In this document: one piece after another, positions 23,265 to 35,200 of the stretch
How the letters are laid out: each line of letters opens with the position of its first letter
Position numbering within the stretch: position 1 is the stretch's first letter
Assembly: GCF_033958435.1 (NCBI RefSeq)
Contig: NC_134137.1
Span: 121,122,001 to 121,186,000 of the forward strand
Reading direction: 5' to 3'
Length of the DNA: 64,000 bases
Source: Carettochelys insculpta
Taxonomy: Eukaryota > Chordata > Testudines > Carettochelyidae
Notes under the pieces: model-generated
Told to the model about the DNA's origin: nothing
Databases searched by the model: none
The model's input: the letters and a program-made list of their open reading frames with translations, nothing else
Program-made: the position numbers and the translations under genes

Positions 23265-26200
23265 CTGTATAAAAGGGGAGAAAAACCATCTTCAACTTCC
23301 TTCAGTTTCAATTATCCATATCAAGTTAAGATCGCTGGTTCTTGGATTAAATCAAATTCATTCCCATTTCCTGTCCCGCATTCCACCCTCGCAATAAGCA
23401 AAATGCAAGAACACTTAGTTTTGTATTAAAGGTCTTTTTCAAAAAACAAACCAAAAAAAACAAACAAAAAAAAGGCATTTCACGTGAGCTTCCATTTCTA
23501 CACACATGAAGAGGTCACAAGCCAGATCCTGAAGTGGTGTAAATCGGCATACATCCATGGATATTCACAGAACTATGCTAATTCATATTCTTGTCTCATA
23601 TTTTGAACACTAGCCCCTCATTGCTTTTCCATTTCCATTAAGATTCAGACTTCAAGGTCAGAAGGCCTCATCATGGTTACAGGAGGGTCTCAATATTCGT
23701 GAGGATTCCGTGTTGAGAAACCTCACGAATACTGAATTTCACAAATATGGCAGCCGCCGGCACTCCCAGCCCAGAGCCCCTGTGGAAATGGTGACTGCTG
23801 GCACTCCCTTCCCCAGAGACCCAGGGGAAGCAGCCGCTCACAAATAATTGAATTTGCGAACCTTAAGTCTGCGAATGTGGGGACCCTACTGTATCTAATC
23901 TGACACCTGCATGACACTGGCTATGGAGCCTCATCCACCCACACCTGTAATAGATCCATGATCCCTGCCTGAAGTACAGATACAGGTTTTGAATCTTTTC
24001 TTCTGGCGCAGCAGCAGCACCATGGCCCTTCCACTTTCAAGCATGAGTGTCCTGGCCCACCTCCTTCCCATGCAAGGTCCTGTTCCCCCTTCCCCTTCAG
24101 CCAGGCCTGCAGCTGAAGACAAGGCAGAAGAGGACACTGCACCACAGACCCTCCACCTGCCCAGGTAGGGGCCCCCCGAAAAAGCAGCCCGCAGCCCATA
24201 TTCCTGCCTCTTGCTCCCCAACCCAGGGTAGATGGAGTTTCATGGCCCCTTACAACTGCCTGGTAGCCTGGCTCTTACCATGGTTGGTCTGCAGCTCCAT
24301 AGCCCCGTCCCCAGGCTGGAGCCAGATCAGGCTAAGGGATGCAAGAACACCTGTGGGGAGCTGTGAACCCTCCATCTGCCATTTGGGGTGGGGGGAATGA
24401 CACAGGACATGGACACAGGTTGCAGGCTGCAAATGGCCCCTATCCCAGCAAGTGAAGGGTCTCCTGGCTCACTCCAGCTGGGCCAGGGGTGGGGCCCCAG
24501 CCATCCACTTTTGGGAAGTCTCCTCCAAGGCTGTCTGGCAAGGGCTGGTGCCACACACAGCATCCCAAAGTGGCATCGGGCTCTGCCAGAACAACAGATG
24601 CAAAACCTGCAGATGTATAGCTACAGCTTCACCATCCTTCCTCCTTCCAACACACCCCTTTCAAGAGCCATGGCTCTTACAGATGCTGCTCACAAAATGC
24701 AATGCCCCTCACCCAGTGCATGAAATGCCCCATTAACACCTATGTGGGCGAAACCAGTTGATTATGATGAACTCACACAGGACAATGATAAAAGACAAAA
24801 ACACCTATCATCTCTGGGTGCCGGTGTTGCTTACTCTCACGATCTGGTCATGAGTCTCATGGTAATTATTGTTTTCCTTAAAAGTTCCAGCTCCTGGAGT
24901 CAAGCGGATATGTGAGGATTTCAGCCTTCATTCTTAAAGAAAAAGTAATTTGTAGTCCTTATGTCTGCAGAGAAAGCTTCAAAATGTGACCCATGGCACC
25001 CCCACCCATTGTCTCTTATGGCTGCAGAGGCATTTATGGGCCACACTACCCCTGGGCCCGTAGAATGTGCTGGCTCGTTCTGCTAAACAGTCTCTTTCAT
25101 ACAGCACTGACTCATGAGGCTGGCAGTACCTTTCCCACCCCTGAAGAAGAGCTGTGTGTGGCTCCAAAGCTTGTCTCTCACCAACAGAAGTTGGTCCAAT
25201 AAGAGATGTTACCTTGCCCACTTTGCCTTTAATATCCTGGGGCTGATAAGGCTACACCAACAACACTGTATATAAAGAAGTTAACAACATTCAATGGAAA
25301 GGAGCTTACGCCAATAATGCTTTCTAAATTAACACAATGATCACTCCCTTCTAAGAGAGTTTTAATGGGCACATAGAAAACCTTTACTTCAATGCCCACT
25401 AGCAGCCATCTACTTATGCCACAAAAAAGACAGAAATTTAGCACACCAATAGATCATAATAGCTGACATTACTAATTTCTGTAATTCTTGCACCTAACCT
25501 CCTCAAACAGAGGTTTTTAAAAAAAAAAAAAGAAAATTAAATGTAAGCCCAGTAAGTGTCCTCTTTCATGCTCTAAAACCCAGCAAACTCACCCTGAATT
25601 TTTTTCTGATTTGTCAACCTTGATTACTATTTTGGTTCTCTGTGCCTTAAATATTGAGTCTGTTCTGATAGGGCTATGATCTGAAGAAGTGGGTCTGTCC
25701 CATGAAAGCTCATCACCCAATAAATTATTCTGTTAGTCTTTAAAGTGCTATTGGACTGCTTTTTTGTTTTGTCTGTACAGTTTAAGGCTAATGAATACAT
25801 TGGGTTGTGTAATGGAAAGTGATGAATTGCTCAAAAATGATTTAATCTCACAATGACATGGGAAGCTGGGTAAACCTCTCACCTCCACATCAAAGCAAAG
25901 CTGACTAACTCTACAGGACTCTTGCACGGCATTAACACTACTGCACTGGAGACCACAAGAAATCCAAACGTGTACACAGGCATAACTTTACTGTTTTGGC
26001 AACTCTAAATTGGGTCATCTTTTAGGCTGCAGAGTCGACAGAGGAGCACTTCGTGCCACACCTATAAATGATGAAATGGGTTTACTTCTGCATGTACGGC
26101 TCAGTTTCTTTAAACAATACCCTGTAGCTAGTCCTTGGGCATTTTCATAGACTCAGAATACTAGAACTGCAAGGGACTTAGGCTGCATCTATACTCATGT

Positions 26201-29200
26201 GAAACGTCGACAGCTGACATGCAATTTTAGGTAGGCCAGTTGCGTACCTAAAATCGACTTTTCAGCCATCAAGTTTGGTGGCTGTCTATATGGCAGAAGG
26301 TAGACAGGAGTGCTCTTCCATCGACCTTCCTTAATCCTCGTGGCTCACAAAGAGTTCCAGGGTTGACGCTGACCCCAGAATGTGCTGTTTCACGCATGCG
26401 CAAAACGGTGCCCTGGAAGATCGAACCTGAGTGGTCAATCTTCCATGGTAAGTGTAGATATAGGCTTAGAGAGGTCATCAAGTCCAGTCCCCTGCACTCA
26501 TGGCAGGACCAAGCACCCCTGACAGATGTTTGTCTAATCTGCTCTTAAAAATCTCCAGTAATGGAGATTCCACAACCTCCCTAGGCAATTTATTCCAGTG
26601 TTTAACCACCCTGACAGCTAGGAAGCTTTTAATAATGTCCAACCTAAACCTACCTTTCTGCAAATTAAGCCCATTGCTTCCCGTCCTATCCCCAAGAGAG
26701 TAAGGAGAATGATTTTGCCCCTCCTCCTTCTCCACCATGACCTGTAGATTCCTTTCTCCAGTACTCCTTCCTACACAGTCATTTCTCATTTTGTATGTGT
26801 GAAACTGATTCTTCCTTCCTAAGTGGAGCACTTTGCATTTGTCCGTATTGAACTTCACCCTATTTACCTCAGACCATTTCTCCAGTTTATCCAGATCACT
26901 TCTACAGTAGCCATCTCAAACTGTGGGTCCAGACCACAGAATGGGTTGCCACCCCATTTAATGCCATCATCAGGGCTGGTGTTAGACTGGATGGGGCTTG
27001 GGGTTGCAAATGAAGCCTGAACTTCACCACCTTGGCTCAGGCTTTGGATTCAGCCTTGGGTAGAAGAGCTCAGGTTACAAGCCCCCACCTGGGGATGAAG
27101 CCCTTGGGCTTTGGCTTTGGCCCCACCCTGGGAGAGTGGGGCTCAGGCAGATTCAGGCTTCAGCTCCCCCTCCCAAAGCCACAGAATAATTTTTATTGTC
27201 AGAAGAGGATTGTGGTGTAATGAAGTTGAAGAAACTCTTGTTTACCCAACCTTATTTCATGTAACAAGAGGACGCTTAGCCTGGTGGATAAATCACCACC
27301 GGGGTGCATCATAGCAAACCGAACTGAACTCCAACCTCAGGAGAAACTGCTTGAATACCTGGTCCAGGGTAACAAAGGTAAGGCAGAAACAGGCAATGGG
27401 CAGTGTAGGCAAGGGAGAAACAAACTGAATGATCTGAACGGTGTTAGGATTTCTAGGGTGACACATAAAAATGAATTAAATTTCACTCCATTAGTATCAC
27501 ACATGAAACTCATTTGTAAAGAATTTACTAGTATTTCCACAGAAAATTTTATTAATTGTGATGGATGAACCTTAGACAAGCTGATTATGAATCCAAAGAT
27601 TCAAACTCTTCACTACAAAGGTTCAGCCTGTACATCACTGAAAACATTAATAAAATTTGTGGCAAAATTTGAAGATATCTAGGATTCAGGGGAATTTAAT
27701 ATGCGAGAAAACAATTTTACTGAATGCTGTGATCATTAGTAAATTGGTCCTCTCTTCTCTTCCAATCCCAAGTGCTGCTTCCTCCATATCTGGAGTATGG
27801 GTCTTCACTTAACATAGGGAATACCGACAACATGGAGGTCAGATGAAAAAAATATTAGGAGTGACAGCTGTTGGGGAGGAAGAGAGGGGTGCGTTTCCTA
27901 CTTTTGGCTGAAATGAAGAAATGCAGGTGGAGGACAGAAAAATGAAAAACAATCCAACATCAGCTGAAATTAATAAAGGCTGGAAAAAATTCAGTTCAGT
28001 CCAACTCCTGGTTGAACATCTGTTTGATGTATTTAATCCAGGTTAGTTAACCCATCCCTAAAGTTTATAATCTCCTCAGTTGTCAAACTGTTTTAACTCA
28101 AATGTTAAGACTCTACCATTGGGCTCAATGGAAGAAATGAGCAACTTGCAGAGCAGAGAAAAAAATCACAGGAGGCGGCAGCTAACCTATCTGTAATCCT
28201 TGTAGACTGGCGAGTGCATTGGGTTTACTTTGGGAGACGCAACCCCGGAAGTTGAAGCTAGACAAATTCACACTGGAAATATGACAATATCTTTTTAACA
28301 GTGAGAGTAATTAATTGCTGGGGCAATTTACCAAGGGTTGCAGTGGATTCTCTGTCACTGACCATTTTAAAACCAACTGGAGGGTTTTTGGTTTTTTTTG
28401 TTTTTTCTAAAAAAAAAAAAAAGGTCTGCTCTGGGGAGTTCTATGGCCAGACTAGATTTTCACAACAGTTCCTTTTGGCCATGGAACCTATCAAAGATAG
28501 AAACGCTTGCCACAGTTCAGAATTTTAAAAAGCTACAAAATGTATCCCTTGCCATATTTAGGGCCCTGCCAAGTTCACAGTTCATTTTGGTCAATTTTCT
28601 GGTCATAAGATTTTAAAAATAGTAAACAGTATTTCAGCTATTTAAATCTGAAATTTCATGGTGCTGTAATCAAAGGGAGCCTGACTCAAAAAAGAACTGT
28701 GGGGGAGGAGGGGTCACAAGGTTACTGCAGGATGGATTGTGGTACCGATACCCTTAGTTCTTTGCTGTTACTGGTGGCAGCACTGACTTCAGAGATGGGC
28801 AGCTGGAAAGCAATGGCAAGCTACTGCTCAGATAGTCCATGGAACTGCGATCAATTAAAGATGCCACAAACACAGACTGACGGCTTGTCTATACTATAGA
28901 GAAGATCAACCCATTTCATTTTTCATGCCTGGTAGAGATGCGTAAAATTGAACTATCACTATCATGAGGAGTAAGGCCCTCTGTGTAGATGGCCCGGTAA
29001 GTCAATGGCAGATAAGTCAATTCTGGCCACGCAAGTATCGTAACTAGAATTGTGTATCTGCAATTGACTTACCTGTCTAGCACAGACCGAGCTTTAGAGA
29101 AGAGCCCTATTATTAATGTTAGGAATAACAGACCTATGTTAGAGCTAGTCAGAAATTTCCAATAGCTGGCTTCTCAGTAAAAATGTTCCTAAAAATGTTG

Positions 29201-32200
29201 ATTGAGAAAACCCTAACATTCTCCTCCCATGCTCCCCAGTTTCAGCCAGCTCCATATAGCTAATCCACATGCTCTAAATTTCAAGAAAAAACAGGAAATG
29301 TTAGGTGGGAAATGACAATAAGTTCATAATTTTTTCTTGACGGTTTTCGATCCGTTCTAGTGAATGTACATACCAGAGAGCATAACGAAAATGTACCTGA
29401 TGGCCCATTGAAAGGCCAGCCTAGGAATATATGACTCCAGAGAGCTATAGCACCAAAAGAAACCTCCGTTCCAAGTGTGTAAACAGACACTTCCTAAACT
29501 TTCAGGAGACAATCCTGTCCTCTGCTGCACCAGAGCCTGGGTTACATCCTATTGCAGCAACAGCATTGCAAAAACCACAGTATGACCTTCTGCCAACTGC
29601 TAGGCTGAAGACTGGCTGTTGCAGCTACCTACACTCCTCAGTGCCAGGAGGGTGTAGTCTCCCATATTCTGGCATGGCTTGGAGCCTAGTCTGCTGGCAT
29701 ATGTTTTGTTCAGCATGAGCTCATTAATCGTTTTCTGAACAGCAATAAAGGGGCACCCTGCCACATGTTACCCCTCAGCTGCCCTCTCCTGGTATATTGC
29801 TGCAGCCTTACATAAGCCAGCACTGATCCAGCCTCTCCTTCCTCATATTACATGGGTTGGACAAGCAAGGCCAGGACTTTGGCTGTGAGGACTGCAGATA
29901 GTGACTACTATTATGCAGAAAGTCACGCTTTTCAAATGCTTCCTTGTTTGCATTTCTCAGCAATAGGGAGAGGTAAACCAGTTCAGCTGGAATGAGAAAC
30001 ATCTCTCATTCAAACCAAAGGTCAATCTGTCAGGTTTCAATCAAGGAAGAGGAGTGACTATTTCAGAGCCTCTATTTTTGCTGCAAAAGCCAAACATGAT
30101 GGAAGCCTGAGCAGCGCCCGGTTGGCTGGAAATGCTATCAGCTGTTACACACACTGCTCTCTGTATGCAACATCAGCAGAGAAGCTACAGAACCACAGCA
30201 CTTAACCCCTAAGATTTCCAAATGAGGTGAGGTGAGGTGAACTGGTCACTCAACAGAGGGCAAAGGGGTACTGGGAGCCTGCGGGGAGCCTGGAGTCAGG
30301 AGACAAGGCTGGGGAGGGAAAGGCCGTGAGACTATCGAAACATCAGACTTCACCTTCAAGTCTTTTATTTCCCATTGGATACTGATTTCAGACTTGTACG
30401 CTGGCAAATACAGAGAGACAGCCGTGTTAGTCTGTATACTATCAAAACAAAAAAGCAGTCAAGTAGCACTTTAAAGACTAGCAAAATAATTTATTAGGTG
30501 GTGAGCTTTCGTGGGACAGACCCACTTCTTCAGACCATAGCCATACCAGAACAGACTCACTTGTTAAGGCACAGATATTGAGTCTGTTCTGGTACGGCTA
30601 TGGTCTGAAGAAGTGGGTCTGTCCCACGAAAGCTCACCACCTAATAATTTATTTTGTTAGTCTTTAAAGTGTTACTTGACTGCTTCTTTGTTTTGATTGG
30701 CAAATACAATGTGGACTTGACTGTGATGCTACTTCAGGGTTCCATACGTTTGGGATAACTACCTCCACAGATTGTGCCAGCTTGACACTGACCTTCCTCA
30801 GCTCGTCTGTGAAGAGGTAACCGCACTGGGTGACTGAAAACACCTCAGCTAAGATTCCTGTTCTTGCTTCCTCCTCTCCAAAAAGGACGATACAATATTT
30901 CAACAGAAATAAGTTAAAAATCTGAGTGTCAATGGTAAGTGCTCTCCCTGCACCTACACGTACACAACCAAATTCACTTGGGCAGAAGCAGTGTGTTTAC
31001 CTCCAGGGTCTAGTGAACACATAGATGCATTTTTCCAATCACCAGGACAATTACTCTTGTTAGAACCTGAACTGAAGTTTATAATCACCTGGCAGTCCCC
31101 CCACATACGTCTTCACAGATGACTGCAGGTCGCCCTCCAAGAGAAACAGGCTGTCCTGTAGCTGGGAATGGCTTAATTCAGTCTGTCCCGCAGTCCCATC
31201 CACAGTGAGCGATACCTGCCCCTTGTTGACGAAGATGTTCACAGAGTGCTCCCGATCATCGCAAACGTTTATTGCCAGCCTAGACACAACAACGTTCTCC
31301 AGGGCCAAGATAACGAACTGAACATCAAAAGAGCAAAATAAGTGAAGGCACAGACACAAACTGCAAATACACACTTTCCAGTTCCATAATGCTCACAAAC
31401 GCAGCTGTTTAAAAGGCTACTTCAGAATCACCAGAGAACGGATTATATTACTACTGAAAGTCAGGTTCTGTGCTCACCGGCACTAGACTTCCACCTGCAT
31501 GCCTCCACTGTTTGGGTCTGATTCTCATTTACATTAACAGCACACCTGAAGACCTCTGTGCAGCTTGAAAACTTGTTTCTGACCGAAAGAAGGTGGTCTA
31601 AGAAAAGCTATGACCTCACCTGCCTTGTCCCGCTAATACCCGCAGACTAACATATCGACTGACAACTCCGCCAGTCTGGCAGTTCAAAGGCACCTGAAAG
31701 AGGATACATATCACACTTGCACTGCTTTCCCACTGCCAGAGTGGTGCTGTGCAGCAAAGTGTCAATGAGAAGTAGGCTCACTGACTTCAGTGGAGTTACT
31801 TCTGAATGGTGACAGTGCAATCTAGCATTATGTTATGAATATAACTAATTATGTGATTATATCACACATAGGTATGGCTGGCACTTTGCACACACTCCCT
31901 TGACTACAGTTCCTCTAAGAGAAGGTGGGGGGGGGCGGTTCTGTGGGATTGTGCATCCTCCCCTCCTCCCCCCAGGCTGAACCGTTGCACTTCCCTGAAG
32001 AAAAAAAACAAAGAGACAGAAAAGCAAAGGGAAGCTGCGTCGGGAAGAGGGAAGAAACAATGGGGACAAAAAAATTTTTGGAGGGGACTGTCTCCCAACA
32101 AAGGCAAAGCATGAGCGGCACCACCATGGTCATCCGCTCCCTGCCCACTGCTGCAAATGCAGAGCTACCAAGAGGAAGGAGACTGCCTCCCAGCTCCCCA

Positions 32201-35200
32201 GACTCTACGGTGGAGCACCACCTCCTGGGTACTAGTACTCAGCCGTGCTCCCCTTTGCGTGCTGCAAAACGTCCTGTTTTCTGTGCAGCCATCAGTGCCC
32301 ATGGAAGGGAGGGGAGGGAGACAGAAAAAAAGGGGCTAGAGGATTTGCAGGGGGGAAGGGGCGAGTGGGATCCTGGGGAGTTATTATGGTAGTACAGAAT
32401 GCAGATCCTCTGTACAAGGAGATTATAGCATAATGCAGACAAGTCAAATAAACTGTGATAGTGGCTCAAATTCAAGTGGGGCAATACTGTCAGTGTGGAG
32501 ATATTTCCTACTGAATCAATATATTTTTAAAAGGCCACATGTTCAAAGGAGTGTCTACCTCCTTCTGTATTTGTAGTCCCTGCAAGAAGCAGAATTCCTG
32601 TATTCCAATGAGGTTCAAACAAACAAACAAGAAATTCTAAACTGGTGAATGTAAATGTATACACCAAAGGGCAAGCACAAATTTTGAGATTTTTGTGAAA
32701 TTGCCCCACAAAAATTGTGATGAAATAACAAGGAGTTTTTTTTGTTTTACAACCATAGAAAACAAAAGCTTGTACCTGTTGTTTAAGTTTCTTAGTGGAG
32801 TGATAGTCGATCAGAGACAATGATAAAGGGATGGAAGGTCCTTCACCAACAAGAGCGTACAGTACCCCGGTATCTGCTGCTGGTCGAATTACAGTGTTTA
32901 CTTCTACTTCCCAATTCCTTTCAGCTTCATTTCCAGAAGATGGTTGCACTACAAAGAGATAGAGAGAGAGATGCATGTAAGAAAAAACAGAATGACTGAC
33001 CAAGTAGCAGATAAGATGGACTAGGGCTGGAGGAGCTGATGGACAGATTGCTACAGCTTTTTAAATCCAGAAAAAAGAAAAAAAAATCCAAATGTTGGTC
33101 CATAAAAATCAGAAGGGAAAATGGTAATAACGCTACCCCGTTACAAGCCACAGAAAATGCCACTGCCTTTCTGAATGTCAACAGTCAAAGGTGAGAAATT
33201 TTTCCGCCCCCAATCAGGGATAGAGATTCAACTGCTAATAGCTATTACTCCAGCACATTCTCCAAGCTGCTGCAAGACACAGAATCCAATTTTTGTATCA
33301 ATCTTGGCCTTTCGTAAATGATTGAGGGATTGATTTTAAAATCTGACCCAGAGGAAACAGAACATTTTCACACCAACAAGACAAAACGAAAATGAAGAAA
33401 TATAAATAGAACATTTCAAGCACTATCCCATCACAAGCCAATCAGAGGGTCTCAAGCCCTTTTAGTTTGCCATAAACCGTCCCACTGAACTCAGAAATAG
33501 ACCATTGTTGATGTTCTTCTAGCTTTCTAATTTTAAATCTGATACTGGCTAAGATCATAACACAAGAATGGCCATACTGAGTAAAAACAATGGTCCTTTT
33601 AATCCATTATCCTGTCCTGTCTTCAACAATGGTCAGTGCTAGGTGCTTCAAAGAAAGAACAGAAAGGCAGACATCATGTGGTACATCCTGTCACCCATTC
33701 CCAGCTTCTGGCAAACAGAAGCTAAGGATACTTTAGGGCAGTGGTGGGCAACCTGCAGCCCAAAAGCTACATGGGTCCCATTGGGGTTATAAGTGTGGCC
33801 CGTGAGACATTTTGCTTACCATTGCCCATGTGCAAAGCTGCCAGATTCTGCTGGTTTTCATCCACATTGGATTTCTTTGGGGATGTGGTAGAACCCCTTT
33901 TCAGTTTAAATAATGCACAGAATTCCCTCCATTAATATGGAACTTTTCTTTCTTAGGGTTTTTTCTCCCTTACCAGTATTACAGAAGTGACGCGGGCAAA
34001 AAGCAAGTGCACGTGAATAAAGAGGTGTACACTGACTGCACCGGCCACTGACAGAGCCGTGTGCACCCTCTGCACCCAATCAAAGTGCTGAAAACCAGCA
34101 GAATCTGGCAGCTTTGCACATGGGCAATGGTAAGCAAAATGTCTCACGGGCCACACTTATAACCCCAATGGGACCCATGTAGCTTTTGGGCTGCAGGTTG
34201 CCCACCACTGCAAAACTACTGTACCTGGGAAGACCATCTTGGGTACAATGGTCTTGCAGCTCACTCATTATCCTAGGTTGACCCTCACTGTTTTAAAGCA
34301 TGGTTTTGCATGCCTGTTAAAGGCTAATAGCCATGATGGTCCTATGCTCTGTGAATTAATTTAGTTCTTTTTTGAGCCTTGTTACAACTCTGGGCTTCAC
34401 AACATCCTCTGACAGGGCATCCCACAGGCTGATTATAGGTTGCATGAAGAAATACTCTCTATTGTTTTAAGCCTGCTGCCTATTAATTTGTGTTCTTGTG
34501 TTATGAATAGGGGCCTACAAAATTCATTGCGATGAAAAACACAAGACCTGTGAAATCTGGTTTCCCCTTTCGTGCTTTTATTCTATCCCACACAGATTTC
34601 ACAGAGGAGACCAGAACTTCTCAAATTGGGGGTCCTGTCCCAAAAGGAAGTTGCAGGGGGTTGCAAGGTTAGCTGGGGAGTGGGGTGGAATCTGTAGTAT
34701 TGCCACCCTTACTTTTGCACTGCTGCCTTCAGAGCTGTGAGGCTGCAGAATGGTGGCTGCTGACCAAGGGCCCATTGTTGCAGGCAGTGGCGCATAAGTC
34801 AGCTTAGCAATACCATTCCAGGCCATCCCTACCTTTATGCTGCTGCTGGCGATGGAGGGGCAGTCTTTAAGGCTTCTGGTCAGCAGCTGCCACTCTCCAG
34901 CTGTCCAGACCTGAAGGCAGTTGCCACCACCAGAAGCAGTGCAGAAGGGCAGCACCGCTGCAACGCCCCTACGATAATTCTGCAACCACTGCTTCTGGGT
35001 CAGAACCCCGCAGTTACACCACCATGGCGTCTCAGATCTAAATAGCTGCAATCCTGAAAATTTACGATTTTTAAACTCACACGAGTGTGAAACTGATCAA
35101 AATGGACCATGAATTTGCTAGGGCCCAAGTTACAAGGAGAAAATATCACTTCCTTGTCTACTTTCTCACCACCAGTCATGATTTTATTGCTCTCTATCAT

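Larger units (their letters stand above)
23265..31088 (-). other. last GAS6 intron
   Basis: The intron is 7.8 kb. It contains a pogo-like MITE at 23679, a GC-rich stretch without known content (24000-24730), sauropsid repeats at 25130 and 25650, a CR1 with a nested Harbinger-like MITE (26145-26905), a hAT-like element (26906-27220), a fragment at 28558, a MITE at 28886 and the hairpin at 30441. Confidence 0.75.

Noticed and set aside
24000..24730. GC-rich stretch with several overlapping frames
   Set aside because: No domain or splice structure was seen. It is likely the inside of an unrecognised DNA element.
32776..32948. Donor of the preceding exon placed at agtaa|gtgct, as the raw open frame suggests
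   Set aside because: That choice breaks the frame into the next exon. The gtaagt donor four bases earlier restores it and gives the conserved Met.
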